This document shows, one piece after another, positions 27,149 through 39,911 of a stretch of DNA of 64,000 nucleotides (positions are counted from its first letter, which is position 1; each line of letters opens with the position of its first letter). Location of the stretch: positions 1 to 64,000 of the forward strand of contig JAMWET010003404.1 of assembly GCA_024036415.1 (NCBI GenBank). The letters run 5' to 3'. The DNA comes from Prochilodus magdalenae. Taxonomy: Eukaryota > Chordata > Actinopteri > Characiformes > Prochilodontidae. Made by a program: the position numbers and the translations under genes. The notes beneath the pieces were generated by a model. That model was given only the letters and a program-made list of their open reading frames with translations, was not told the DNA's origin and ran no database searches.

Positions 27149-30100
27149 GCAGGCATTCTCTTGTGACCTAAATGAAAGCCACAAGAGAATACTCGGCCCA
27201 GCTACTCTGGGCTAAATGCACTCTCATATTAATATTTTAAAATGCCATAATGCGCCTGTAAACCCTCGGAGGACAGATACATCAATTTGCAAGAGGCTCT
27301 GCTTCAGGAAATAGAAACAGGGATAATTTGCCATTAGGAGAAATAGTTCATGGACGGCTTCTTGGGAAGACATAAAGCAAGTCCCCTTGCTCACTTGAGC
27401 AGCAAATCCACACTTTCAAGCGAACAGAAACATTGCCCGAGAGCTTTAATGTCCCTAGGTTATTAGTACAAAGAGCTTTGTTGTGGTATTAAATCTGCAG
27501 TATGTTACAGTGATCAATCAACATGAAAGGGGCTTCCCACTTGGACCGAGTCATTGTAAATAAATCATTTAGACCGTGAGGGTCGGGCTTTTTTTAGAAT
27601 CTTCATAGCTCAGGCTGCTAAAGGGTTTATGACATCGGACCACAGAAACAGCAGTGTTTGAGGACATGCTGCTCATTTGTGATCGCTAATGATATAGCTG
27701 ATTTAATATATTAAAATTCACAGGAAATTAAAATATTTTACAGAATGGATGAGTCTCATTATCAAGTAATACATTTGCAACACTAACTGAAGAGATTATG
27801 CAGTTTCACAATGCGGTCACTCTACAAGCATAGAGAAATAATAAATTACAAATGTTACTGTTTATTTTTATGATTTGATTTCATAAGTTTACTATATTTG
27901 TCTATGTCTATTAGTCTACATATGAACATACACCTTACTTTTACTATCCGCTATGTACAGCTAAACCATGTTTTGCCCTTGATGTTAGGGCCACTTATAA
28001 AGATTTCCGGTCAAAAGCACACTACTACTTTAATTTTTTAAATATTACAAATGACTATTATAACACCCTCATGTGCTCATACAATCATTTATTTTCATAT
28101 TAATGTTTGGTTTTAGCTTGCTCTAAGATTTAATTGCAACTGCTATCATAATTAATGAGTTGTTCTTTGCTATTATGTTTTCAGTATTTATCTCCTTCTC
28201 CTGTGTTCATTCAAACTGATTTGCATGCCATTGAGCTTAAACATAATAGCCTAATGAGTCATTAATGAGTCGCACAGTAATTATCATCAATTTCATAATT
28301 ATATGTAGTGGTGTAGCATAACGCTCAGTTTAATAAGCGGTGGGATAAATGTCCATTCATTGACACCACTGGAAAAATCCAAAACAAACAGAGTCTTACA
28401 AATGTCAAGGCTAAGAGCTTGATGCCTAGGTGGATGTAATACAAAAGTGAGTTGAACAACTATGATGACTCTCAGGAAAATTAATGAGTGAAATATCACA
28501 TCATGATGAAACAAAAAAGCTTATTTTTGCATGAAAGTAATGACATAACATATTCATCAACATTTTACAGTATAGATATTTGTCATTATATATGAATATG
28601 TCGATTATAATATTGTGTAGCGTACAGCAATCTTACCTACACTTTTAAATTATACAACAAATAACCATTAAAAATCTCATCTGAGGGTTTTCAAGTTTTT
28701 GCTGTATCAGCTATGCTACTTTATATTTATTTGATATCTTCTACACATAATACCAAAAGGACAGGTGTTTGCTTGCAAAATTGTGATTGTACTCTATGAC
28801 ACTACCAGACTATAAAACAACAGAACATACAGAGAGGCCTCTAAAGCATCCCTCTGTGTTCCCCAAAACCACAATAATGTAGGCAAGGTAAACACCTAGA
28901 TGCACTCTACGTTTCCCCCTTTTCTCTCTCGTTCAGTCACCAGATGGTTCCATTGAGGGCACAGAAAAAAAAACACTTGCATGACTTGACTGTCCGCTTG
29001 CTCTATTTGCCTATTACTCTGTGCCGGGGTCGCAGTAGAGTCTTTAATGGTTATAAAACACCTGCTCAGCAAATCAAACAAACAAAACGGCGAGGGCGAG
29101 CTGAAAGCGAAATACCTATGTGATCAGGTTAGCGCGGGCAGCTAGCTATGAGTGCTTGTGATGAGCCAGGAAGCACCGGCAGATGTCTCACCTTTAGAGG
29201 TAAGAGTATTTGACCTCATCACCATAAAGAGGCACACAATCAGGCCTACGAGATAATGGCTAACTGGATATTTGTTTGAATCACAGGGCTGATACAAAAA
29301 AGGAAAATTTGCTCAACAAAGAGACAGGCTGGATGTCCCCAGCTGGAGTTACACGGTCCACCGATGTAAGGCAGCAAACACAAACACAATGGGCTATTTA
29401 TACAGTCTAATACAAGGAATGTTTGGAGTTAGATGGAGTGAGCAGTTTAGCCCATTATAGTATTTAAATAGAGCTGGACCATAAATGTGCATCTAAAATT
29501 ATGATCAACAGGTTTAATTAAAAAATACAAATCTACCCGAGAATGGTAAAAAAAATATAGAAACATATACACAATACCCATCATAATTAGAATTTTAAAA
29601 AATTAAAAATAAAAAGTGCATTAATTTCTGTTATTTGTTTCACATCTCGTACAATCAAAATAAACAGATCTAACAAATCTTATTGTCCTTTTAAGGAAAA
29701 ACTTGCGGTTGTTAATTTTCCTTAAGAATTGACAATATCCACAAAGTATTCACAATGAATACTGCAATGTAACAAAACTCGATAGGAATAAACTATCGTG
29801 TTATCGTCCACTCTTAGTGGAATAATTATAACAACTCATCATCTATAAATATACCTTCTTTACTAAGACTGGTAGGAAATCTTTGTCTTTAGATCCACGC
29901 ATCTTTACTGTAAGTTACAGAGTTTGTGCATTAGGTCAATAACTAAATATGTTTAAACAGTGATTGGTGGCATTGGATCCTGATTTTCACAATTCTAACT
30001 ATGACAATACAATAAAGTGTCTTGAGCTTTGTGGCAAAACCTCATGTCTCCATGGTTGCTTGGCATGAGGCAAAAAGCAGAGGATTTTTTCTGCATGACG

Positions 30101-30488
30101 ACATAAGTATGTCTGAAAGATCTGAAAGATCAGTCATCAGTTCCTTAAATCACTGCCACAGTAAAGAATCATTTATATTCTTATGCGTCTGGTTTTAGAA
30201 AACATAACACTGCATCCAAATACAACTTCAACCACACATCACAACATAAAAACTGTAATATTTACCAAACTGAAATATTTTTCCAACAAGAACAGCAGCA
30301 AAAAAACCAACAATCTTTTATACTTGCATGATAGCATGATAAACTTTGGCCTTGTGACAAATAACATGCTTGTCTGAACATGTTGTTAAAGAGCACTGAT
30401 GAATGTCAGAATGAATGTTTAATTAAGCACAATTACTCCTTTAAATAGAAATCACTGTGTCCAGAGTTTGCTCTTAGGAATTTCTTGT

Positions 30489-30552
30489 TCAGTGAAATAA
30501 GGGTCCTCAATAGATCAATACAGCACATAATGAAATCTGAGCAGGAAAATCC
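30489..30552 (+). repeat. Dispersed short repeat, copy 1
   Basis: About 64 bp align without gaps to 32412-32475 at roughly 81 percent identity (12 differences); the shared core is GATCAATACAGCA followed by TGAGCAGGAAAATC. A weaker match to the core is at 36815-36860. Family unknown. Confidence 0.6.
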
Positions 30553-32411
30553 CAGCTTTGGTTTGTCACTGCCTGTTGATAGTAGGGGCAATGTAAGTAC
30601 CTACACACTAGACCAGCTCAGTTTCTAATTTTCCTTAGTCACTTGCTTACCTTTCAGCTAATAATCCATTAGCATCACAACAAAATGATTTGATTAAAAC
30701 ATTAGATCCATATATTTAAAATCATAGTCCTTTAAGAACTGCCAGGCATCATGCCTTGCGATTAAAACTCTGTGAGAGGGCCATGAATACATTAACAGGC
30801 TAATCATTTGCATGCAAGAAGTGTTTTCCTCCTTGTTTCATTTTTCCCCTTTTTTTTGGTAACCGCCATTCCTCTCGTCTTCTACATCTCAATCACGTTC
30901 CAGTTCCCGCCCCTTTGTGTTCGCAGACAGAAAGTGATGGACATCCTTTCACTGCCTGCGTGACCTCTGGTAATCCTGTTTCATGGCGCGGCTCCCCCGC
31001 TGAAGGGAACACAATGGCGCGAGCCGTACCTCCTCCCAGTCGATATTCTGACAGACTTGATCGAGCAAATTAGTATGCTTTGGTAAGGGCATGACCAAAG
31101 CCCTTTTCAACACCCCTGCGAATCAATACAAAGGCCAATGGATGGCGTGTGTAGTCCCCTTCCCTTGCCCCAATACCCTGCGTTTGCAAGACTTCCACCT
31201 CGGCCTCACCTCCCCTGTAGCCGTGAAGGTGGATTCGAGATGGGGGGTTGTAAAAAATGGAAACTGTTATGGAGGTGTGGAGACCAGTCACAAATAACAA
31301 AAGATGGCCTGGCCATGACTTGTTACTGGAGGAGGTTTTTTTGTTGGGCTGAAAATAAAGACTAGCTAAATGGAAATACATAGTAGCTACATATAAAACT
31401 GAATGATTTGGCAATTCAAGTGGCTGGGTAAAACTGTCACTCCACTGCTGGCCTGGAGTCACCCACATTCAATTCAGTCAGTCCTGTCAATTGTTTTGAA
31501 CAGTATTTGCAGGAACAGTTTGGAAGAGGTTTAAGCGGTCATAAAAGAATGAACGGAGCTGAGCTGAACTTCTGCAGATAAGGTTGAAGATCCATCATTT
31601 TCCTCATGCTCCCTTTTGTTGTAAAGGTAAAAGTCTCAAGTAAAGCATTAACAAAAACTGAATTGTATTATTAGACACATTAAGATAAACAGCTAAATGA
31701 AAAATACAACACCCAAACCAACATTTGACTATCAGGACAAAAATCTAGATTTAGGAACAAACACACCCTTAACTACATTTTCTAAACATAATAGTCCTAA
31801 AATGCCACCCCACTCCCAGAGTGATTGTCTTCCACTTTTTTTCCCTAACCATACCCATTTGTACGGCACAAATTCTTGCCAATCTGTCCCTCTTCCATTT
31901 CTGAGTAACATTAATTACATCACATAAATGTAACCGACACAACCTTTTCAACATTACTACCCAGCTATAATTGTATATTTTTAAGTGTACTGCATGCATA
32001 ATTTTACTTTGCAAGGTAAATAGCACTCTATCAATTATGCCACAGCTGTGGCTGCAGAGAGAACATTTCAACGTTAATTAACCCTCATTTGAAACGCTGC
32101 CACCATCCTGACAACAGCAAAGTTCCAGTTGTGGATTGCTGAATTAGTAATTCCCTGTTTTTACCTGTACCAAGAAGCCACTACGTTTTGTATTAGAACA
32201 CAGGTTATGGCACCAGGAAATAGGTGCCACAAGGCAAAGTGATGCTTTTTTTCCCTGGCATTTATGTTCTTTTTATTGCACTGACTTTGATCACAATGTT
32301 AAATTCAACCACAAACTGGCATGATGCCTTCAACAAATATGTTAATTGCCACAATTAGTCACAATATTATGGGCATTTTATGTGGTCTGTGTATGCTCTT
32401 AGAAAGCTACT
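30553..32411. other. Gene-free DNA between two repeat copies
   Basis: A GC-richer block (30890-31300) leaves overlapping frames open on both strands (the longest is 132 codons on the minus strand, 31070-31468). Openness on both strands points to low stop density, not to a gene. None of the products is recognisable. Confidence 0.5.
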
Positions 32412-32475
32412 CAGTAAATAAATGGTCACCAATGGATCAATACAGCATGTAGTGAAATATGAGCAGGAAAATCAA
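32412..32475 (+). repeat. Dispersed short repeat, copy 2
   Basis: Direct-orientation partner of 30489-30552, 1.9 kb away. Confidence 0.6.
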
Positions 32476-33897
32476 GCAAACGACAAACACCAAGAGAACT
32501 GACAAGCTGTCATTAAACTTTGATAGTATGTTCCAGGATGACAATTACATGCAGGCAGAGGTCACTCGCTTTTTATGACACATTGCCCATCCCTATCCTT
32601 CGACCACTGCTATAGAGCAAGAAAAAGCCCTCATAGCCAATAATCAGAAAGAAGGCAGACTGTCTTCTGGTGTTTGGTCTGACATATGCTCAACACCACA
32701 ATGCTGGTCACCAGGTTTCTGCTCTGTACTGTTGCTGAAGGAACTCCTTCAGACACCATGAAATTTATTAAGCTTTCCATTAAGCAGCTTTAATATACCT
32801 TCTTAATACACATTCAAATACATGTAAAAATATCTAAAACTATTTGTATATGTATAATCTTATTACATTTGACAACACTAATGCTCTTGTAGTAAATTAC
32901 TACACCCAGTCACTAATACAGCTTCAAATATGACAGAATTAGGTACGTGAGATGGTTTAAACAGTTTAAAATACTTACAAAAAGTTACAAAAACTACAGT
33001 ATTGCAGGTATGAATGTGATTCAGCAAATTATTCAGTCTGAAGTAATTACATTAATTACATAAACAAATAAAAAAAATCATAAATTACAACATTACAAAG
33101 CATTACAACAGCAAGGATATGTATATAATCCTAGGACAGAGGTGATTCCATTAGTAATGGACAAACACTCAGCCAACACACCTGGATTAATTTAATGAAC
33201 CATTAATTAGTCAAACCAGGTATCAAACGGCAGCTACCAATAACTGGGCTGCCACAATGAGATTTGAGAGATTTCGAAATGCTTAGACAAACACAATGAC
33301 AGGCATAAGGTCACTGCATTATTTATGTTAATTGTATTCCACGCTAACAATACTGGATAATGAGCAAATAAATGTAGATGCCTAAAACATCTTCAGAAAA
33401 CTGTATATATAAACTGTATATATAAACGGTATATATATTACAGTATTTACAGAATACAGTATATATAAGTCAGATCCATGTGTTTAATTTCAGATGACTC
33501 AAAAATAAAAAAAATATTTAGGCTGACTGATGTTCAGAATTCACAATACTGGGCCTTCGAGAGGGACTTTTCCTCACGTTGTGTCTGAGCACCACTTTGT
33601 CACAACAGATAAATGCCACCTTTCTTTCAAGGATGACCATGCGAAGGGGCTTCTCGGATGCTCCTATGAACTGCTCACTGGCTTAATAAAGAATCAATAG
33701 CTCTCCAGGGCAATGATGGAGTCTGCCTGCCTCCGGGCTCCCATGGCCTTGCTGGAGAGAGTTGGTGTAAAAGATGTCTCTGTATCATTTCTGTTGACCT
33801 GCTGTAGCAAAGCGTTGCATGCTCCTGGAGCAAATGGATTAACGACTATCTGCATGGTCTGTGGTTACTGTGAGGGCCCATCAGGCTATTTTGAGAA
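32476..33897. other. Gene-free DNA
   Basis: Contains a small tandem repeat near 33403-33440 (about three copies of a 13-bp unit based on CTGTATATATAAA), followed by an ATACAGTATATATA inverted match. No gene was recognised. Confidence 0.5.
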
Positions 33898-33965
33898 CAC
33901 ATTTACATTTACATTTACCACATGTTTTTAAACAAAGCAACTTATAGAAGTGCTTTGTTGTCTGC
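33898..33965 (-). mobile_element. Decayed 3' tail of an L2-type LINE or SINE
   Basis: In reverse orientation the segment has the (AAATGT)n-type tail followed by a degraded version of the L2/UnaL2 3' end (compare the AAGTTGCTTTGT stretch, complement strand, with the intact copy at 58847-58905). Only the last about 70 bp of an element are present. Confidence 0.5.
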
Positions 33966-35080
33966 CTGAAAACAGCTTAGCTTAGGGATGGGTACTGAAA
34001 AGGAATCCATTTATAGCAACAAATGAATTAGCTAAGTATTAATTCTGTGTCATTCAATGTTAATTTTCAATACCAAGCTGTCAGTCTTGTCAGTGAGTCA
34101 AAAAGCACAAGTCTTCCAATATAGCCTGGAGACTGGTTGTCTAAATTACATGATGTAAGCATGTTATTAATATTAGTATTTCTTAAATTCAGCATGGTGG
34201 TGCTCTTTTGACTGCACTGTAATCTGTCACAATTAGTAAATATACCCTCCTCCAGAACTTCCAATTTAAGCCACTCCCACTTTCAGTTTGTATATAAAGT
34301 ACAATTTTGCCTGCTGAATATGTTGTTGTAATTTTTGTTTTTAAAAACTGGATAAAGAAGCATTTATATATAGATTTAATTTAGTTTACTTTTAAAACTA
34401 TATCTTATAAAAGCCATATAATGGGTACATTGTATTTTAAACATCAAATAAATAAATATGGATACTTTGGCAACCAAGTAAAGATATTAGTATTAATATA
34501 ATTACACTCTGAATGACATTCAGCCCTGTATCTTTTCTAACTTTCAGACAGTCAGTAATATAAATTATTCACATGAACTGTGCAAAATGTTTAGTTAATT
34601 AAGAAAATCAGAAATAAAAGTCTTTTTATCTGGACAGTATGCAATTATTTGGTCACTAATATTAAAATAAGTACAAATAACATTAAAAATCACAAATAAC
34701 ATTTTGTTTACCCATTTACAAACTTCTCAAGAAACACCTAGATTGGCTAATTAGTGCCTTGTGTTAATCATGTGTGCTGTTGAGGGAATTTAACATTATG
34801 GCTGGATGCGTCTAGAAGATATATCTAGAACCAAACTTCGTTCCTCCAACGACTACAACAAGATGTCAACTTCTATTACTTTTTTGCTACTTTTTTTTTT
34901 TACTGCTTTTATATTTATTTACAGCTACTCTAATGGTGCATGATCTTTTTTACTGGCTAAACAACTGTGCTTAGGTTTAACAACGTGTTTAGGTGATACA
35001 TGCCTCTGTACAGCAGTTCAAATAAACAGGGAAGCACAGAACCCCACAGACTGCTCATCCGTGCTAATTTAAATCAGGTG
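33966..35080. other. Gene-free AT-rich DNA
   Basis: Only short, unrecognised frames; nothing specific was seen. Confidence 0.5.
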
Positions 35081-35182
35081 CACAATCCTGGTCCAGGAGA
35101 TCTACCACACTGCAGAGTTCGGCTCCAACCTTAAGCTGACACACCTGAACTGGGTAATGAAGGCCTTCATGGGCATCTGAAT
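35081..35182 (+). repeat. Fragment of a common fish non-autonomous transposon
   Basis: The run CAATCCTGGTCCAGGAGATC, then CTGCAGAGTT, GGCTCCAACC and ACACACCTGAAC, in this order and spacing, matches a repeat seen throughout teleost genomes (probably a hAT-type MITE, from memory). Neither complete end is defined here. Confidence 0.65.
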
Positions 35183-35639
35183 TTATAAGTCATAAAATGA
35201 ACTCAGGAGCAAGATTGGGCACTTCTGATTTAAATGCTTATGGAGTCCATGTTTGAAGGCACGCAGCTGTTCAAACTGCCAAGGGAAGTTCATTTCACTT
35301 TCTGAGTGCCACAGAAAAGAGTCTTGATGTGTGTCTTTCTTGTGCCGTGAGAGGTGGCAGTTCAAGTCTCGAAGAGAGTCACAAGTACATCCAGGACGGC
35401 CACATCTAGGAGAAGGACGAAAGGAGTCCTACTTGTTTTGGTTCATAGCATGCTTTTAGATAAATCTAAAGGACCAAATTCAAAGCTCGGTTAAAGATCC
35501 TGTTGGAGTTTTGGAGGGTTACAGTGTATCTCTTGTGAAACATCTTGTGTGAACCTTGCAGGTCTTGTTCCTTTTGTGCTCCTGCACTCAAATAAAAATA
35601 CTCAATTGAGCCTTTTCCTCTCTGGGACAGATGCTACAT

Positions 35640-36060
35640 GCTGACGAGGTTGTCGAATTTGTCATTTCCATTAAAGACAGTGTGAATGTCAAAGCTATTA
35701 GAGACATACAGCCCATACCAATGGAAGGGAAAGCATTCGCCACGCCATTGGCCAGCACTACAGTGCACGTGTGTCTCTTGCGAATTTAATGGAGGAAAAG
35801 GTCCTGCATCATACCTTTGTTGTAGTGCTCTCCTCCCCATGAATAATGTTAGAAGCAGCGGTCCATTGACGAGAGGCACTGGAGTTTTATGTGTGTCTGT
35901 GCCAGGGGTCAAGCGTCTATTGTTTACAGAGAGAGCGACTGCATTCACCCCGTACCAGCCAGCTGAAAAGCACTCCCTGTTAGAGGAGGGACCCTGCATA
36001 AAAATAAATAGAAAATTCTCCATGGCAGCATGCTGAAGTGAAAAAAAGCAGTCCAAAAAA
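35640..36060. promoter_or_regulatory. GC-richer block open on both strands, enhancer-like candidate
   Basis: Frames are open for 145 codons on the minus strand (35634-36071) and 116 on the plus strand (35686-36036), yet neither product is recognisable, which suggests non-coding DNA of balanced composition. A SOX/FOX-like CTATTGTTTAC lies at about 35917-35927. This pattern suits a conserved enhancer, an inference needing alignment. Confidence 0.25.
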
Positions 36061-36071
36061 TTTGGAGTCAA

Positions 36072-39000
36072 TCATAGATCCAATAATAAAGTCAGTAGGA
36101 ACTATATAATAAGGTATGGTTGGCGATGTTTTTTAATAGAAAGTACCATAACTGTGAAACAGACTTATTATGCTTCCTGAGAGTGATCATGCTGGCACAG
36201 TAGGAGTAAACTGAACAAACCAGTCTCTGTGACTGTTTAGCACTTCCTTGACATAATGCAAGAACATTTACTCGGAAATCCATTATTTTGGATCTGATAA
36301 AACAAGCTATTGTGTGTTACCACTGCTGTAATTTGGAAGCGATCAATACTGATCTATAAGATGAGTTAGCCACCATGTGACACGATTCTCCTTAAACCAT
36401 TAGGAGTTGGCTCATTGTGCTTTTAAGTGTATGCTCCAAGAGGCTGTGATTATAGTGTTTGATTTCCCGTCTGAAGTCAATGCTCTGAACGAAGAACCGT
36501 TTTGCATTGGATGTAAGACTGAAGTACTCTGCAGATCACAGTCAAATGATAACATGAGATATAATCAATTCCATTCAGTATCAAGCATCTGAATGTGTTC
36601 TGGCTGACAGTTTCAACACTGGAAGGACATGAATAGTATAGAAAGTACAGAGAGGCAAACAGTCTAGCACCTGCAGGTGGAAGGTAAAAATTAATCATTT
36701 TTTTATTCTGTACAAAATGGCGAATAGGTTTTTTTTTTTCTAGTGCAAACCACACTACTGGAGTCAAAGATTAGACTTTCTATGAAGGTTTTAATACTCC
36801 TGCTTTTCTCCATGTTACTCCTGGTCAGTCACAACAGATCAATACAATATGTCATGTCTTCATTGTGAGGACACAGCTTAGCTTACACCAACACAACCTG
36901 CAGTCTCCCTGCTGGCCAAATAGAAATAAACACATAGACAGCAGTCAGTTTCTACCAAATGGAAGTAATAAAGCTCATAATATTACATTTATAATATAGT
37001 AAGTAAAAATCTACTAGGGCTTAACACCTTTTGTCAATGAGCCTGTACATATTCAGCACACTCACCCCACCCATCCCAAAAAAAGCGACCGGGCAATTAT
37101 CAAAGAGACTGTGGCAACAATACAAAACCCAAGTCTAGTTTGGCATGTATTTTGGAGGGGAAAAAAACCCAACAAAAACAAGTGGTGGGGCGAGTGACTC
37201 CCGGTCCACTTTGCGGTCCGGCAGTGAAAGCAGCGGCCCAGCAGGACTTGGCGGCACCTGGTTGGACAGCCTAGCTTGCAGCCCCCCTGAGCCATCTGGG
37301 GATAATTACCACTAGGTATTCTTTAAAAAGACCAGATGGGACTACGAGACCGAGAAGGGGTGAAAGATGTTGAGGGGGGGGGGGCTGATGGGGTGAACTG
37401 GTGGGGGTTTGGGTTGGAGGGGGGCGAGTATAGAAAAGGGGGGGGCAAGAGGAGTCCCTACCCCACCCCGTCATTTACAACATAATTCCATTCAATGATA
37501 CACTTAATCCTCCCACCAGTTAGAGGCCTCTTTCAGAGCTGGCCACGGCCGCTGCTCCTTTTATGTAAATCCACCCCCCCTGTACTACAAAAAAAGAAGA
37601 ACAAGAAATATAGAGACAAGAGGGGGTCCCTACGGAGACCAGGAGAAATTATTCACCCCTCCAGTGGTTTCCGCTGCCGCAAAGCACAGCAACATATTTA
37701 CCTCTTCGTGTCTTTCTTCAGGCCCCCTCTTGAAACGAGAGGCACTATTTGTTTAGTGGGAGAGGGAGAGGGAGTCCGGAAGTGAGAGAAGAGAGTAAGC
37801 TAAGTTCGCTGTGGGCAAGGTCAGTGTCAGAGGGCGAGACTGCACCAGCTGAGGTCGGCCCGGCCACCTGTTAGAGAGATGCACTCTTCTCTTTTTCTCT
37901 CTTTCACTGTGTGCAACTCAGCCACTAACCCCCCTCTACACTGCCGGCAAAATTAAATTAACTAGTAAAATGTTAATCTCATGGGAATACACAATAAGAT
38001 TCCCTCAATTCTAATAGGGTTATTTCAGTAAGGGGGATGGCAGGGCTGGGATATGGTGGGGAAAAAAAGGCTAGTGTGCAGGACTTGTTGTGCCATCTTG
38101 GCCTGGGGTTACCTTTTGTTTATTACAATCAAATGTTTCACTTATACATCAAATTACCTCTATATGTTATATCTCTAATATTTAATATTAGTTTGGAAAT
38201 CATCATGCTTTATACAGCTTAATTATGTTTGAATTAATTGGTTTGAATAATGCTCATATTTATACACGGTCCACATTTATTCTATTGTCTGAAGAAAACT
38301 CTCTCTGTAGGCTATTTGTTGTCACTTGCTGTGGCCGATTTTTAAAAAGGCGAATAAACACATGCGCCGCATGCTGGCCATTAAGGCCTTGCAATTTGGA
38401 AACAAACAAATAAACGTCTGAATAATTTCTGCTGCGATTTATTACCATGCATACATTTTGAGCTAGTAAATTGGCATTATTAAGAGACAGAAAGGCTGGG
38501 GGTGGGGCTTGGGAGAAAGCAAGGGAGTCAGGGAGGTAGAGAATGAAGAGAGAGAAAGCGAGCAAGGGAGCGAGTGAGAGAGAGAGAGACTTGTGGACCC
38601 CCACAGTTGGCTAGCTTGTGCTCTCCATGGATCGTAATTCAATTAGATCCTAACCTTTCCTGTATAATTTAGCGCCCTCTCCCTGTCTGTGCCATTTGTC
38701 TTTCGATGATGAATATTTCATTGTTTTCCAAGCTTCCTCCTAAAAAGCAAGCCATAAATGAATATCCACTAACAGCTCTTCTACCCTCTTTCTCTCCCTC
38801 TCTCTTTCCATCCCCTCTTTCTCATTCTGTCTCTCTCATCCACTAGCATAATGTCCTGTGTAGGGCGAAGTGCCTTAAAAAGACTTTTATATGAAAATCA
38901 GGGGAGCATGATGAAAGGCGCAAAACGCAACAATGTGGCCCCTAAATTGTCTTTTGTTACTGGGAAATTGTTGCATTACGCAAATTTATGGAAATGCCTT

Positions 39001-39640
39001 CGATTCCTGGTCTTTGGTGAACTTGTAGAGGCAGAAATATTAGTCATAAAACAAGAAGCTCCATGGCACCAGTGTGAGTCTGAACAAAGAGTAGGAAATG
39101 ATCATGAGAAGAACCTGCGAAAAGAACATAACACTACTTAACCAAGTGCCACCGGCTTGTAATTAAGATAATGCAGTGAATCATATCATAAATCCATAAA
39201 TTAAATACAGACATTAATTGGTTGTGTTTATCTGACAATAACAGAAAAGTGCAAAAAGAAATCAAACTTTTCTTATTGAACAGCTAAGCCCTAAAAATGA
39301 TCCCTGCTGGCCTGTTTTAGAACATCACCTTCCTGAAGAACGTCCCACAGTGAGCTCAGTGGGGTCCTATATCTGGCTTTACGGTGATAAATCAGAACAC
39401 TCCGAGTTCGGCCAATGACAAAGCACCCAAGGTTAAGAGGCAATGGGGCCAGATGGCAACAGTTTGTGCTCGGGGAGTGGTGGGGTCGCTAACAAGCCTA
39501 CTAGCATGTCAGTACGTACATGGGAGAAGACAATGAGGGTGGGCTGGCCTAGGCCTTCAGGGCACTTTGGGACGTGGCACATCATCACTCAGCCTTCTGG
39601 ACTATTTTGTCCAGATTGGGAGGTGGAGAATGATGGTGAC
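36072..39640. other. Gene-free DNA with G-rich and GA-rich tracts
   Basis: Includes G runs at 37371-37445, GA-rich sequence at 38540-38590 and pyrimidine-rich sequence at 38780-38840. All frames are short and unrecognised. A YY1-like inverted motif (GCCATCTTGG) sits at 38092-38101. Confidence 0.5.
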
Positions 39641-39686
39641 TATATCTATCTATTTATCTATCTATCTATATATATATATATATATA
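39641..39686 (+). repeat. (TATC)n-(TA)n microsatellite
   Basis: Imperfect TATC tetranucleotides merge into a perfect TA tract. Confidence 0.95.
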
Positions 39687-39812
39687 ACCTGCACAGCTAA
39701 AATCCTTAAGGTTATATATAAGGTTCCTTATATGGATCATGGAATGTAGCATTCATGGGTGGGGCCAGGCAGTAGCCTGTATGTCCTTCAAAATAGAGAG
39801 GCTGACAACAAG

Positions 39813-39911
39813 ATATTATATTATATTATATTATATTATATTATATTATATTATATTATATTATATTATATTATATTATATTATATTATATTATATTATA
39901 TTATATTATAT
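39813..39911 (+). repeat. (TTATA)n pentanucleotide array
   Basis: About 19 essentially perfect 5-bp units (TTATA). The repeating frame across it is an artefact. Confidence 0.97.

Larger units (their letters stand above)
25801..30488. other. Gene-free DNA with simple repeats
   Basis: No convincing coding sequence. Scattered moderately GC-rich blocks (for example 27230-27460 and 29010-29180) interrupt AT-rich DNA in the way conserved non-coding elements often do, which cannot be verified here. Confidence 0.5.

Noticed and set aside
31070..31468. 132-codon minus-strand frame
   Set aside because: Overlapping frames are open on the other strand too and no family resemblance was seen; low stop density in a GC-richer block explains it.
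36901..36925. Additional CTCF site (TCCCTGCTGGCC) and a partial one near 39445 (CCAGATGGCAAC)
   Set aside because: Each misses two or more core positions; not better than background.
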